The notes under the pieces were generated by a model. It was not told where the DNA came from and searched no databases. It saw only the letters and a list, made by a program, of their open reading frames with translations. From positions 17,749-81,748 of the forward strand of contig NZ_RBLU01000002.1 of assembly GCF_003989515.1 (NCBI RefSeq): 64,000 nucleotides of DNA, read 5' to 3'. Made by a program: the position numbers and the translations under genes. Each line of letters begins with the position of its first letter. Position 1 is the stretch's first letter. Shown here one piece after another: positions 1-9,362 of this stretch. This DNA comes from Curtobacterium sp. HSID17257 (GTDB taxonomy: Bacteria; Actinomycetota; Actinomycetes; Actinomycetales; Microbacteriaceae).

Positions 1-2231
1 CCTTCGGGCTTCTTGAATTTAACGTCTAGCTTGTCGGGGAGATCGACGATCTGCATTGCCAGGAGCTCCGACCATAGCGCCTTGTCGGCGATATTAGTCT
101 GCAGTCGGGCAATGTCGGTGGCGTTAACGCCGTCTGGGAGCGGCCCCAGCAGTGAATGGTCGCCGGACCAGATCGCCCGAGCGAGCGAATACGGGTGGAT
201 CTTCTCGGAGATGGTGTCGAGGACTGGCCCCTGGAGATGCGACCCGACCTTGATCTCTTCCAAGCGGGCGCGGTACTCGGTGCGATCGGATCCGTTCGGC
301 ACGTCCAGCTTGACGATCCCGGCGGTTTCCTTGTTCAGTACCTTGACGCGGCGGCGGCGCAGGTCACGTCGGTCATCACGGGCACCCTTCAGCTGCGTGA
401 GGAGTCCTTCTCGCTCGACCAAGAGTCGGGTCAGTTCCGGTGCCGCGGAGTCGCTGAGGTCCTTGGCTGCGCTGTTCGCCAGCGTGAGCGCCGCCTGCAC
501 GGCCTGCAGCTCGGCCAAGAGGCTCGCCATGGTGCTTTGACCGGACTGTGCGAGCCGCTCCTGGAGCGTGTTCTCGAATGCGGCATAAGACCCGTCCAGT
601 TCTTGCCGGACGGCGATGAGTTCGTCTAGCAGCGCCCTCCGCGCGGAGGCAGTATCACTCCTGGCGCGTGTGATCGTAGTTTTGAATGCGGCTTGTTTCT
701 GAGTCAACCTTTGGAAGGCTGCTTCGTGACCGTCGATTCGTGCGGCGGGTACCACCGGTGCGTCCGGGAGTTGGAGACTCCAGCCGTCGATCTCCGTGCG
801 AAACGCAGACAGGTCAGAGCGCTCACTGGACCACTCTCGCTGCTCGTTGACAAGATCTTGATCGAAGAAACCGGAGAGTTCACTCTCGCGTGTAGTCAGG
901 GTCGGGGCTGTCGACGACTTTTTGCCGAGGTCTTCGTACCGCTTCCGTGACTCGACGAGGTCCGTCGCGTTGGCGGCGAGGGCGGCCTCGGCAGCTTCGA
1001 TTCGGCTGTCGATCTCGACGAGATCGATGTGCGCATCAACGAGTCCGACACGCCCCACGGGTTGGCGGGAGTACTCAAGGATCTCGCCCTGAGAGAAGGC
1101 GGCGATCGGCAGGATGAGAGCCGGGCCGCGTTCGATGGCAACCCACTCATCCCCCAGCCGTTGTGCGACTTCTGGCGCGGACGGCGTGGCGGTGAGCCGT
1201 CTACTGAACCGGTACGTCTCACCTCCCACGGACGCGGTTACATGCACCGTCGTTCCGACACCGAGAGCGAGCGAGAGGCGGAGGTCGACTTCTTCGCGGA
1301 TGGCGGCAAACGCCGCGGCGTCCACCTGCTGGTCGACGGCGAAGCGGATGCTCTCAAGTACAAGGGACTTCCCGGCGCCCGTACCTCCGAGCAGACAGTT
1401 CAGGTCTGGGCTCAGGTCGATGATCGTACCGCCGAGAAAGCCGGCGGTGATCTCCACCCGCTCGATGGTCGGGTGCGCCTCCGACGCGGTTGGGTCGACC
1501 GTACGGATTCGCAGTCCCGGGTCTTCGAGTGCGTAGCGAACGCCGAGGAGATCCGGGCGGGCCGCTTTGTACCAGGTGCGACGGTGCCCGATTTCCGAGA
1601 GCGCGTGGTGGCCCAGTTCGGCGCTGAAAGTGTCAGAGTGCCGCACCATTGCTGGCGTACGGCTGTCGCCGAGTTTGGCCACGACCGTCGCCACCGTCTC
1701 GGCGCGAACGTATTCGAACCCGGCGATGTGGGGGTGCGCGAGAAGCTCATTCACATAGGTCTGTACCTGCTGGCGTAGCAGGCCGCGCTCTTTGTCAATG
1801 TGGGCCGCGATCGCGAGACCGTTCGCGGCCTCAATCTGCGTTGCGCACTCCCCCATCCCGTACGCCGCGGTCACGTTAGTTGCGCCGAAGTCGCCGCGGC
1901 TGATGCCGAGCTTGAGGAGAACGTCCTCAATCTGCTGAGCGGGGGTGCCCTCTTCCCAGATCCCGAGCAGGTGTCCCTCGCGAGTGCTGAGCTCAACCCC
2001 GGGGAGGACAACGAGAGGTGTGTCGCGCGCGGCATCGGACATGCGATCACACCACGCGGCGGTGTTGTGGTCTGTCACGGCGATCGCTGCGAGTCCCTGG
2101 TCGAGCGCCGCCTGAACGACATCTTCCGGAGTGCCGTAATGCGCGTCGTTGGCGTCTTGCGAGCCAGGGGTGTGGACGTGAAGGTCGACAGCCCAGAATC
2201 GGGCCCAGCTCTCGTCGACGTGCTCCGTCAT
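1..2231 (-). CDS. PHP-domain / SMC-like AAA ATPase (TrlF-like), 3' end outside window
   Basis: The frame is open from an ATG at 2231 through the left edge (743 codons visible, C-terminus missing). The N-terminal ~200 residues form a PHP metal-dependent phosphoesterase domain: DLHVHTPGS near residue 13, then TDHN and GVELST. A P-loop follows at about residues 280-288 (LLGGTGAGKS), then a long charged helical region of SMC/RecN type. This PHP plus ATPase architecture is the one annotated as TrlF-like AAA ATPases, which recur in defence islands; a role in nucleic-acid sensing or cleavage is inference. Walker B and the signature motif should lie beyond the window. The next gene upstream is 645 bp away, so it appears to stand alone here. 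Confidence 0.85.
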   Translation of the reverse strand, partial: MTEHVDESWARFWAVDLHVHTPGSQDANDAHYGTPEDVVQAALDQGLAAIAVTDHNTAAWCDRMSDAARDTPLVVLPGVELSTREGHLLGIWEEGTPAQQIEDVLLKLGISRGDFGATNVTAAYGMGECATQIEAANGLAIAAHIDKERGLLRQQVQTYVNELLAHPHIAGFEYVRAETVATVVAKLGDSRTPAMVRHSDTFSAELGHHALSEIGHRRTWYKAARPDLLGVRYALEDPGLRIRTVDPTASEAHPTIERVEITAGFLGGTIIDLSPDLNCLLGGTGAGKSLVLESIRFAVDQQVDAAAFAAIREEVDLRLSLALGVGTTVHVTASVGGETYRFSRRLTATPSAPEVAQRLGDEWVAIERGPALILPIAAFSQGEILEYSRQPVGRVGLVDAHIDLVEIDSRIEAAEAALAANATDLVESRKRYEDLGKKSSTAPTLTTRESELSGFFDQDLVNEQREWSSERSDLSAFRTEIDGWSLQLPDAPVVPAARIDGHEAAFQRLTQKQAAFKTTITRARSDTASARRALLDELIAVRQELDGSYAAFENTLQERLAQSGQSTMASLLAELQAVQAALTLANSAAKDLSDSAAPELTRLLVEREGLLTQLKGARDDRRDLRRRRVKVLNKETAGIVKLDVPNGSDRTEYRARLEEIKVGSHLQGPVLDTISEKIHPYSLARAIWSGDHSLLGPLPDGVNATDIARLQTNIADKALWSELLAMQIVDLPDKLDVKFKKPE

Positions 2232-2876
2232 GATGTTCTCCCCCAGTTCGGTGCGCTTGAGTGCTCAAACCGCTTCTTTATCCCCCTAAACGAGGACTTC
2301 CTAAGTAGAGCACGAACCTGGCGGGAACGACAAGTCCGAAACTACTGTCGGTGCTTCAACCGGATGGCTACTCGCCCGAGGAAATGGTCCTCCCTGATGA
2401 CATGAACCATCTGCAAGGCGGAAGATGACACGACGATCAGATCGACGCCATGAGGTTCCCGCCTACCTACCTGCGCCGACGTTTGTGCCAATACTGGAGC
2501 ACTCAGCGATTTCACCCTCGGCCTGAGCTTCGACGGCGATGCACATCTCGAATCCCTGCGGATTTCGAAAGATGTTGTGCACGGCGCAGGATCAGCTCGT
2601 TGCCCGCTTCGGACCTGGTTTCTTCGAGTCTTCTACTCGACCGGTCCCGAGAGATCAATAACTCAGGCGCACTCGCTCACTCGGCTGGCCAGCTAGAGAA
2701 TGAGTCAGGTCGCCCGCCGAGTGTCTTATCCACCTGGCAAAGGACCTGTCCTCAAATTCGGAGGTGAACATATTAGTTGACGGCCCCGCCGGTGTTCCTC
2801 AATGCAACTGACTACGCGGCGGCGTGACCGCTACGCACCGTGGTGCTCGCATAGGGTGATTCACCCCTACTCTGCA
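2232..2876. other. Gene-poor stretch of 645 bp, lower G+C
   Basis: I see no convincing gene. The one open frame (2450-2767, plus) has no recognisable domain, no Shine-Dalgarno sequence and a composition unlike coding sequence here. The promoter of the PHP/ATPase gene presumably lies at the left end. Patches of lower G+C and absent codon bias suggest acquired or decayed sequence. Confidence 0.5.
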
Positions 2877-3650
2877 TCAAGAGAGCCCAGCGCTCAGGTC
2901 GTCTCGCCGAACTGCGCGTCGTCGATGCTCAATACTGACTCCGTCAGTGAACAGGTTGATGAGGACCAGTAGATAAGCCTCGTACCATGCATCTGCGATC
3001 TGTTCAGCGCGGCGGATGCGCTGGAGATCCTGCTCGGCGAAGCTGATGAGCTCGGGATGTTCGTCTTCGTCGACCGGTTCGTAGGTGGCAGCATCCAACC
3101 ATCGACGTTCGTCTGCTTGCCAGATCAGGCCAACCCAGTCGTCTTCTTCGCCGGACAGGGGCTCAAAGTCGAACTGCCAGTTGTCAGCCCATGCCTTTCC
3201 AGTCGAGCAAGCGGCGTAGCCGTCGGGTTGCGGCGTCTCGTCCGGAATTGGTTCGTGGGGGTACCGCATGATCGTGTTTCCGTATGCCGCGTAAAACAGG
3301 ACCTCACCGGTCAGCAGGGCGTCGACAACCGATTGATGTTTACCTCTGCTGGCGAGGTCGCCGCGGAACATCCATAGCGCCGTGTCCGCTTGCTTCTGCC
3401 AGTGGTCCCATGCCTCCTCGGGCCCCGGCAGTGTCTCGCCGGGTGGCTCGATCGTCCACGTGGTTCGGTTCCCGAGGACCCATGTCAGAGTGGCCCGTTG
3501 AGTCGCATCGGGTTGGAACCGCAACGTCTCTGGCCCGTTCTCCTCGCCGGCGACGGTCAGACGGGGAGCGTTGAAGTGACGGCGGACTGCAGAGTGGTCG
3601 ACCTGATGCGATGGCCATTGATAGCGGATCTCTAGCACTACCGTGGCCAC
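2877..3650 (-). CDS. Hypothetical protein, 257 aa
   Basis: I do not recognise the family. The GTG at 3650 is chosen as start because GGAGG lies five bases upstream; the frame is open further upstream, but that part is low-complexity and not coding-like. The product is soluble, Trp-rich and acidic (for example WDHWQKQ, EEDDWVGLIWQ, DEDEHPEL) with no signal peptide or membrane segment. The C-terminal third looks helical (EQDLQRIRRAEQIADAWYEA). It lies 130 bp downstream of another small unknown gene on the same strand, and the pair lies downstream of arsR, so low-level cotranscription is possible. Confidence 0.65.
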   Translation of the reverse strand: MATVVLEIRYQWPSHQVDHSAVRRHFNAPRLTVAGEENGPETLRFQPDATQRATLTWVLGNRTTWTIEPPGETLPGPEEAWDHWQKQADTALWMFRGDLASRGKHQSVVDALLTGEVLFYAAYGNTIMRYPHEPIPDETPQPDGYAACSTGKAWADNWQFDFEPLSGEEDDWVGLIWQADERRWLDAATYEPVDEDEHPELISFAEQDLQRIRRAEQIADAWYEAYLLVLINLFTDGVSIEHRRRAVRRDDLSAGLS

Positions 3651-3780
3651 GCGAACCTCCCGCGACGTCGTACTGGTCGCTGACTCAGCGTGCCGTCTCT
3701 GTGGACGGGCACGGTAGTAGTGATCGCCGCCAGGGTCCCACGCCTTAGCGCTTTGCTGGACGCGGGTTTCGATCGTTCGA

Positions 3781-4185
3781 TCAGAATTGGATGTAGCCGT
3801 TCCAAGCTGCCTTTGCCTTTGCTTCGTCCTCACCGAAGATGTCAGGGTCAACTGGGAAGTGCTCGTTCCGGAAGTGGTCCAGCTCCAGCTGCGCACGATC
3901 TCGGAGTGTCGCTCGGTCCTCGTCAGGATGTCCCAGAGCAAGCATGGCGGTGCGCCGCTCGATGACGGCATCCCACAGTTGTCGTCGGCTGACTTCCGCG
4001 ATCAGTTGCGAAGCAACGAGCATCGAGTTGAACTCAAGCGACCCAGCGAATCGGTCCATCAAGGTGACGAGGTCCCTGTCCTTCACCTCGGTGAACACCT
4101 TCGGCTGCTTGCGTTGCTCCTCCATCATCCAACGGATCTGTGCACGGGCGTCCGCGATTGGGTTGGATTCTTGCTCGTCGGTCAT
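3781..4185 (-). CDS. Hypothetical protein, 134 aa
   Basis: Small acidic, mostly helical protein with no family I can name. ATG start at 4185 with a purine-rich stretch (GAGGATGAAG) just upstream. It has no signal peptide, membrane segment or cysteine cluster. It begins 48 bp after the arsR stop on the same strand, so it may be read from the arsR promoter, but nothing in it suggests arsenic chemistry. It may belong functionally with the next unknown gene (2877-3650). Confidence 0.65.
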   Translation of the reverse strand: MTDEQESNPIADARAQIRWMMEEQRKQPKVFTEVKDRDLVTLMDRFAGSLEFNSMLVASQLIAEVSRRQLWDAVIERRTAMLALGHPDEDRATLRDRAQLELDHFRNEHFPVDPDIFGEDEAKAKAAWNGYIQF

Positions 4186-4233
4186 GTCTTCATCCTCACC
4201 GTGCGGAGGCTTCGTCGCGAGGCGAGTTGGTGA

Positions 4234-4590
4234 TCAGCGGGTGGGTGAGGTGAGCAGTGCCGCGACCGACTCGAGGGCACCGGGGACGAGGGAGAAGTAG
4301 GCCCAAGTGCCGCGCTTCTCCCGGTGCAGGATGCCGGCGTCGACGAGCACCTTGAGGTGGTGCGACACGGTCGGCTGAGACAGCCCGAGCGGTTCCTGCA
4401 GGTCGCAGACGCATGCTTCCGCACCCTCGTGCGCGGCCACCATCGAGATCAGTCGGAGCCGCGCCGGGTCCGCGATCGCCTTCAACGACTTCGCCAGGAC
4501 TTCCGCGGACTCCTGCGTCATCGCTTCGGTGGTGACGGGCGAGCAGCATGCGGTGACGTCCTGGATGGGGAGCAGCTCGATCGTCGTCAT
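4234..4590 (-). CDS. arsR: ArsR/SmtB-family arsenite-responsive repressor
   Basis: A 118-residue winged-helix repressor, starting at the ATG at 4590. The N-terminus carries Cys15-Cys16 (TACCSPV), the position of the As(III) pair in corynebacterial ArsR1 as I recall it; two more cysteines (C60, C62 in EACVCDL) sit at the start of the DNA-binding region and could supply the third thiolate. The recognition helix is SQPTVSHHLKVL (about 71-82). It is divergent from the ars oxidoreductase and exporter genes, so it presumably represses both directions from the shared 110-bp intergenic region and is released by arsenite or antimonite. Confidence 0.92.
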   Translation of the reverse strand: MTTIELLPIQDVTACCSPVTTEAMTQESAEVLAKSLKAIADPARLRLISMVAAHEGAEACVCDLQEPLGLSQPTVSHHLKVLVDAGILHREKRGTWAYFSLVPGALESVAALLTSPTR

Positions 4591-4700
4591 CACCCCATCA
4601 TCCCACGTCCTTCGATGCACGTCTATATTTGCGCTCATCGATATCGACGTGCTTCGATGTCCCTGCTCGCCTTCCGATCGATCTGTAGAGGACCGACCCG
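4591..4700. promoter_or_regulatory. Divergent arsR / ars-operon promoter-operator
   Basis: The intergenic region holds an AT-rich TATAGA-like -10 for arsR (about 4621-4626, minus strand) and a perfect 10-bp palindrome TCGATATCGA at 4638-4647, flanked by repeats of the form TTCGATG and a GACGTGC/GCACGTC inverted pair. This symmetry fits an ArsR dimer site controlling both directions. The exact operator is inferred. Confidence 0.55.
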
Positions 4701-6083
4701 ATGACTCACCTTGTTGCCGTTGGTGGCAGTGACGCCGGCATTGCCGCGGCGCTGCGCGCCCGTGAGCTCGACCCGTCGACCGATGTGACCGTGGTCCTCG
4801 CCGACGAGTTCCCGAACTTCTCCATCTGTGGCATCCCCTACTGGGTCTCCGGCGACGTCGCCACGGAAGCGTCCCTCGCGCACCGCACCCGCGCCGACCT
4901 CGAAGCCGCCGGGATTACTGTCCGCTCCTCGACGTGGGCTTCCGCCGTCGACATCGACCGCCGGCTGCTGAGTGTCACCGGCCCGGCCGGCGATGAGCAG
5001 ATCGGGTACGACGAGCTGCTGATCGGGACCGGTGCGGAGCCGGTCCGCCCGGCCGGGATCCCGTTCGGTGAGCCCGGGATTCACCTGCTGCACTCGATGA
5101 CCGACGCCGAGCAGGTCGTCGCCGCCTTGGAGCTCCTGCCGGCCGGAAGCCGCGTCGCGGTCGTCGGCGCCGGCTACATCGGCCTCGAGATGACCGAGGG
5201 GCTCGTCGCCCGCGGCTTCGACACGACGCTGATTCAGCGCAAACCGGAAGTGCTCTCCACCCTCGACCCGGAACTCGGGTCCCTAGTCACCGAGGAGGTC
5301 CGTCGGCACGGCGCGACGGTGCTGACCGGTGCGACCGTCACCGGAATCACCCCCGCTGGCGGCGGGCAGTGGAGCGTCGCGACTATCTCCACGTCTGGTG
5401 ACGCAGCCGGAACGTTCGCGCTCGTGGTGGTCTGCGTCGGGGTGCGGCCGGTGACGGATCTCGCGGCCGCGGCAGGCGCGCAGCCCGGCCAGGCCGGCGC
5501 GATCGTCGTCGACGAGCAGATGCGTACCGGGGTGCCGCACGTGTGGGCAGCGGGTGACTGCGTCGTGACACACCACCGCTTTCTCGGGACGACCTGGCTG
5601 CCGCTCGGGACGACCGCGCACAAGCAGGGACGCGTCGCCGGGGAGAACATGCTCGGCGGGTCCCGGACCTTTGCAGGCTCGGTGGGGACGCAGGTGGTGA
5701 AGGTGTTCGACCTCGTCGCCGCCCGCACCGGCCTCCGCCACCACGAAACCGCCCCGCTGGACGTGTCGCCGCTGACGCGTGTGACGGTCGCGGACGACCA
5801 CAAGCGGTACTACCCGGGTGCGGTGCCGTTGACGATCAGCGTCACCGGCGACCACACGTCCGGACGGCTCCTTGGGGCGCAGATTGTCGGGAAACGCACC
5901 GCGGAGATCAGCAAGCGGATCGACACGTTCGCCACCGCCCTGCACGCCGGCCTGTCGGTCGACGACGTCATCGACTTGGACCTCAGCTACACGCCGCCGC
6001 TCGGGTCCCCGTGGGATGCCGTGCAGGTCGCCGCGCAGGGCTGGGAACGCGCCGTAGCGAACCAGGCCGGGGTGGGCGTCTGA
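4701..6083 (+). CDS. FAD/NAD(P) pyridine-nucleotide-disulfide oxidoreductase, CoA-disulfide-reductase type
   Basis: 460 residues. N-terminal FAD motif GGSDAG at 8-13; SICGIPYW places a single Cys at residue 43, the active-site position of CoA-disulfide reductases and NADH oxidases rather than the CxxxxC pair of classical disulfide reductases. A second dinucleotide fold is near 150 ([11 protein letters not shown]), and WAAGDCV near 285 is the second FAD contact. It is the first gene of the plus-strand ars operon and overlaps arsB by one base (TGATG). Such flavoproteins recur between arsR and arsB in actinobacteria. The substrate is not evident; a thiol, persulfide or redox-repair role linked to arsenic stress is inference. 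Confidence 0.85.
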   Translation: MTHLVAVGGSDAGIAAALRARELDPSTDVTVVLADEFPNFSICGIPYWVSGDVATEASLAHRTRADLEAAGITVRSSTWASAVDIDRRLLSVTGPAGDEQIGYDELLIGTGAEPVRPAGIPFGEPGIHLLHSMTDAEQVVAALELLPAGSRVAVVGAGYIGLEMTEGLVARGFDTTLIQRKPEVLSTLDPELGSLVTEEVRRHGATVLTGATVTGITPAGGGQWSVATISTSGDAAGTFALVVVCVGVRPVTDLAAAAGAQPGQAGAIVVDEQMRTGVPHVWAAGDCVVTHHRFLGTTWLPLGTTAHKQGRVAGENMLGGSRTFAGSVGTQVVKVFDLVAARTGLRHHETAPLDVSPLTRVTVADDHKRYYPGAVPLTISVTGDHTSGRLLGAQIVGKRTAEISKRIDTFATALHAGLSVDDVIDLDLSYTPPLGSPWDAVQVAAQGWERAVANQAGVGV

Positions 6084-7486
6084 TGGTGCTGGCGGTCGTC
6101 GCGGCGGCGATCTTTGTCGCGACGCTCGTGGTGGTGATCTGGCAGCCCAAGGGCTTTCCGATCGGCTACACCGCGCTCATCGGCGCGGTCATCGCCCTTG
6201 CGACCACGGCCGTGGGGCTCGGTGATGTGCCGACGGTGGTCGGGATCGTGTGGAACGCGACGCTGACGTTCGTCGCGGTGGTGCTGATCTCGTTGATCCT
6301 CGATGAGGCCGGGTTCTTCGAGTGGGCCGCGCTCCACGTGGCCAAGTGGGGTCGCGGGAACGGTCGGCTGCTGTTCGTGCTGATCGTCGGCCTCGGTGCG
6401 GTCATCGCGGCCGTGTTCGCCAACGACGGGGCCGCGCTGATCCTCACCCCGATCGTTGTCGGGATGCTTCGCGCCTTGAACATGCCGGCGAAGGCTGCGC
6501 TAGGGTTCATCCTCGCCACCGGGTTCATCGCCGACACTGGCAGCCTGCCGCTGGTGGTGTCGAACCTGGTCAACATTGTCTCCGCCGACTACTTCGGCAT
6601 CGGGTTCGCCGAGTACGCCACCGTCATGGTGCCCGTCGGCATCGTGTCCGTGCTGGCGTCCCTCGGGATGCTGCTGGCGTACTTCGGCCGGTCGATCCCG
6701 AAGCGGTACGACGTCCTCGCCCTCACCCGGCCCGCCGCCGCGGTGAAGGACCGAGCGACGTTCCGCGCCGGATGGGTGGTCCTCGCCGTGCTGCTGGTCG
6801 GCTACTTTGCCGCCGACCCGCTCGGGGTGCCCCTCGCCGCCGTCGCTGGTGTCGGCGCGGTCGTGATCCTTCTCGTCGCTGCCCGGCAACCCGCATTCCT
6901 CTTCGCCTGTCAGGCTGCGTCCCCGGTCCTCGTCACGACCGGCGGCACCGCCACCGTCACCGGCGGCAGTGGTGGCACCGTTGGCGGGTCGGGGCGGGTG
7001 ATTCCGGTGTGGAAGACGATCCGGGAGGCGCCGTGGCAGATCGTGCTGTTCTCGATCGGCATGTACCTCGTCGTGTACGGGCTGCAGAACCAGGGCCTCA
7101 CCGACTACCTCGCCCGCCTGTTCGACGTGTTCGGGGACCACGGGGTCCTCGTCACCGCGCTCGGGGTCGGGTTCGTGATCGCGATTCTCGCGTCGCTGAT
7201 GAACAACATGCCGACCGTCCTCATTGCCGCCCTCGCGATCGGCGGAGCCGGCGCGACCGGCCTGACCCACGAGGTGATGATCTACGCCAACGTCATCGGC
7301 TCCGACCTCGGCCCGAAGATCACCCCCATCGGGTCGCTGGCGACCCTGCTGTGGTTGCACGTGCTCGACCGGAAGGGCATCCACATCGGCTGGGGGCAGT
7401 ACTTTCGCACCGGCATCGTGCTCACCGTCCCCGTCCTCGCCGTCACCCTGACAGCCCTCGCCGGCTGGCTCACCCTCATCCGATGA
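6083..7486 (+). CDS. arsB: ArsB/NhaD-type arsenite efflux permease
   Basis: 467-residue polytopic membrane protein of the ion-transporter (ArsB) superfamily with about 11 hydrophobic segments; [14 protein letters not shown] and [14 protein letters not shown] are the conserved half-repeat motifs, and [22 protein letters not shown] is characteristic of ArsB. It exports As(III)/Sb(III) across the plasma membrane. No arsA ATPase gene is present, so it would act as a secondary carrier. The start overlaps the upstream stop by one base. A Gly/Thr-rich central loop (around residues 285-305) separates the two halves. It overlaps the next gene region, so the operon is tightly coupled. Confidence 0.93.
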   Translation: MVLAVVAAAIFVATLVVVIWQPKGFPIGYTALIGAVIALATTAVGLGDVPTVVGIVWNATLTFVAVVLISLILDEAGFFEWAALHVAKWGRGNGRLLFVLIVGLGAVIAAVFANDGAALILTPIVVGMLRALNMPAKAALGFILATGFIADTGSLPLVVSNLVNIVSADYFGIGFAEYATVMVPVGIVSVLASLGMLLAYFGRSIPKRYDVLALTRPAAAVKDRATFRAGWVVLAVLLVGYFAADPLGVPLAAVAGVGAVVILLVAARQPAFLFACQAASPVLVTTGGTATVTGGSGGTVGGSGRVIPVWKTIREAPWQIVLFSIGMYLVVYGLQNQGLTDYLARLFDVFGDHGVLVTALGVGFVIAILASLMNNMPTVLIAALAIGGAGATGLTHEVMIYANVIGSDLGPKITPIGSLATLLWLHVLDRKGIHIGWGQYFRTGIVLTVPVLAVTLTALAGWLTLIR

Positions 7487-7515
7487 CCACGCCCACCCCT
7501 ACCGAAAGCACCGCC

Positions 7516-7932
7516 ATGACCGCGACGCCCACGATCCTGTTCGTCTGCGTCCACAACGCCGGCCGCTCCCAGATAGCCGCCGGCTACGCCCAGGCCCTCG
7601 GCGGTGACCGCGTGCAGGTCCTCTCCGCAGGCAGTGCGCCGAAGGACCAGATCAACCCCGTCGCGATCGAAGCGATGGCGGAGGACGGCATCGACATCGC
7701 CTCGAACCAGCCGAAGATCCTCACCACCGACGCCGTCCGCGAGTCCGACGCGGTCATCACGATGGGCTGCGGCGACGCGTGCCCGATCTTCCCCGGCAAG
7801 CGGTACGAGGACTGGAACCTCACCGACCCCGCCGGGAAGGGCATCGACGACGTCCGCCTCATCCGCGACGAGATCAAGACCCGCGTGCAAGCGCTCCTGG
7901 CCGAGCTGCTGCCCACCGAAGCATCCGCCTAA
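7516..7932 (+). CDS. arsC: Arsenate reductase, thioredoxin-coupled LMW-phosphatase type
   Basis: 138 residues with the P-loop CVHNAGRS (Cys11). MGCGDACPIFPG supplies Cys85 and Cys89, matching the resolving pair of thioredoxin-dependent (S. aureus-like) enzymes. It reduces As(V) to As(III) for export by ArsB. I chose the ATG at 7516 because a GAAAG purine tract lies upstream and the protein then has family length; an in-frame ATG at 7483 would overlap the arsB stop (ATGA) and add 11 Thr/Pro-rich residues. A second arsC of a different redox type lies 1.4 kb downstream. Confidence 0.92.
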   Translation: MTATPTILFVCVHNAGRSQIAAGYAQALGGDRVQVLSAGSAPKDQINPVAIEAMAEDGIDIASNQPKILTTDAVRESDAVITMGCGDACPIFPGKRYEDWNLTDPAGKGIDDVRLIRDEIKTRVQALLAELLPTEASA

Positions 7933-7952
7933 CCACCGGAAGGACCACTCCC

Positions 7953-9350
7953 ATGACCCTCACCCTCACCGTCCCACCCCGAGCCGACGCGGACCGCCTG
8001 ACCGGGCTGCCCGTCGCGGTCATCGGCGCCGGCCCCGTCGGGCTCGCAGCCGCCGCGCACCTGCTCGAGCAGGGTCTGCCCGTCGTCGTCTACGAAGCCG
8101 GCGACCAGGTCGGTACGTCCGTCCGGGCGTGGGGGCACACCAGGCTGTTCTCCCCGTGGCGGTACGTCATCGACGACGCCGCCCGCCGGCTCCTCGAACC
8201 CACCGGCTGGACTGAGCCGCGCCGGTCGTCGCTGCCGACCGGCAACGACCTCGTCGCCCAGTACCTCGAACCGCTCGCCCAGACACCCGAGCTGGCACCG
8301 GTGATCCGGTACGAGGTCCGCGTCGACGCGGTGTCCCGGCAGGGCATGGACCGCACCCGCTCCGCCGGCCGCGCCGACACCCCGTTCCTCCTCCGCCTCC
8401 ACACCGCGGACGGCGTCGAGGACGTCACCGCCCGCGCCGTCGTCGACACCTCCGGCACGTACACGTCCCCGAACCCGCTCACCGCCGCCGGCCTCGCCCC
8501 CGCAGCGGACCTCGGCGACCGCATCGTGCACGCTCTGCCCGACGTGCTCGGCGCGGACCGGGCTCGGTTCGCCGGGAAGCGGGTCCTCGTCGTCGGGGCC
8601 GGCCACTCGGCAGCGAACACGCTCATCAAGCTCGCCGCCCTCGCCAAGAACGAACCGGGCACGACGCTGCTGTGGGCGATCCGGAACGCCGGCACCGCTC
8701 GCCTCGGCGCGGACGCTGCCGATGGGCTCGCCGCACGCGGGCAGCTCGGCTCGAACGTGCACGGCCTCGTCGAGTCCGGGCACATCGAGCAGCTTGCCTC
8801 GTTCGAGATCGACGACGTCCGTCCCGTCGGCGACCAGGTCGCCGTCACCGGCCGCCGTGCCGGGGAGCCGTTCGCGGTGACGGTGGACGTTGTGGTGAAC
8901 GCGACCGGGTTCCGGCCCGACCTCGACATGCTCCGCGAGATCCGCCTGGGCCTGGACGACATTGTCGAAGCACCGCGGGCGCTCGCGCCACTGATCGACC
9001 CGAACCTGCACTCTTGCGGCTCCGTCCCGCCGCACGGTGTCGCGGAGCTGGCGCACCCGGAGCCGAACTTCTTCATCGCCGGGATGAAGTCCTACGGCCG
9101 CGCCCCCACGTTCCTGCTCCTCACCGGCTACGAGCAGGTCCGCTCCATCGCCGCGGAACTCGCCGGCGATCATCAGGCCGCCCGCGACGTGCAGCTCGTG
9201 CTCCCCGAGACCGGCGTTTGCACCACCGATGTTGGCGGCTCATCCTCCTGCGGCGTTCCCGCCACGAACGAAGCGGCCGAGGGGTCGTCCTGCTGCGTTG
9301 CACCCGCCTCGGCCGCTCCGCCCGCCAGCAGCTCCTGCTGCACGAACTGA
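7953..9350 (+). CDS. FAD-dependent monooxygenase/oxidoreductase (ArsO-like) with Cys-rich tail
   Basis: 465 residues, ATG at 7953 after a GGAAGG Shine-Dalgarno sequence. FAD-binding GAGPVGLAAAAHL near residue 25; second GxGxxA motif VVGAGHSAANTL near 213; VNATGFRPD near 315 resembles flavin-containing monooxygenases. Related flavoproteins in ars operons are called ArsO, with no settled reaction. The C-terminal ~50 residues are unusual: Ser/Ala-rich with a lone Cys (GVCTTD), a second (SSCGV) and two CC pairs (SSCCV, SSCCTN at the very end), suggesting a metalloid-binding tail. The gene lies between the two arsC genes on the same strand with short gaps. Confidence 0.85.
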   Translation: MTLTLTVPPRADADRLTGLPVAVIGAGPVGLAAAAHLLEQGLPVVVYEAGDQVGTSVRAWGHTRLFSPWRYVIDDAARRLLEPTGWTEPRRSSLPTGNDLVAQYLEPLAQTPELAPVIRYEVRVDAVSRQGMDRTRSAGRADTPFLLRLHTADGVEDVTARAVVDTSGTYTSPNPLTAAGLAPAADLGDRIVHALPDVLGADRARFAGKRVLVVGAGHSAANTLIKLAALAKNEPGTTLLWAIRNAGTARLGADAADGLAARGQLGSNVHGLVESGHIEQLASFEIDDVRPVGDQVAVTGRRAGEPFAVTVDVVVNATGFRPDLDMLREIRLGLDDIVEAPRALAPLIDPNLHSCGSVPPHGVAELAHPEPNFFIAGMKSYGRAPTFLLLTGYEQVRSIAAELAGDHQAARDVQLVLPETGVCTTDVGGSSSCGVPATNEAAEGSSCCVAPASAAPPASSSCCTN

Positions 9351-9362
9351 ACCGGACCCCAC

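Noticed and set aside
2450..2767. 105-residue plus-strand frame
   Set aside because: No ribosome site, no domain, composition unlike local genes.
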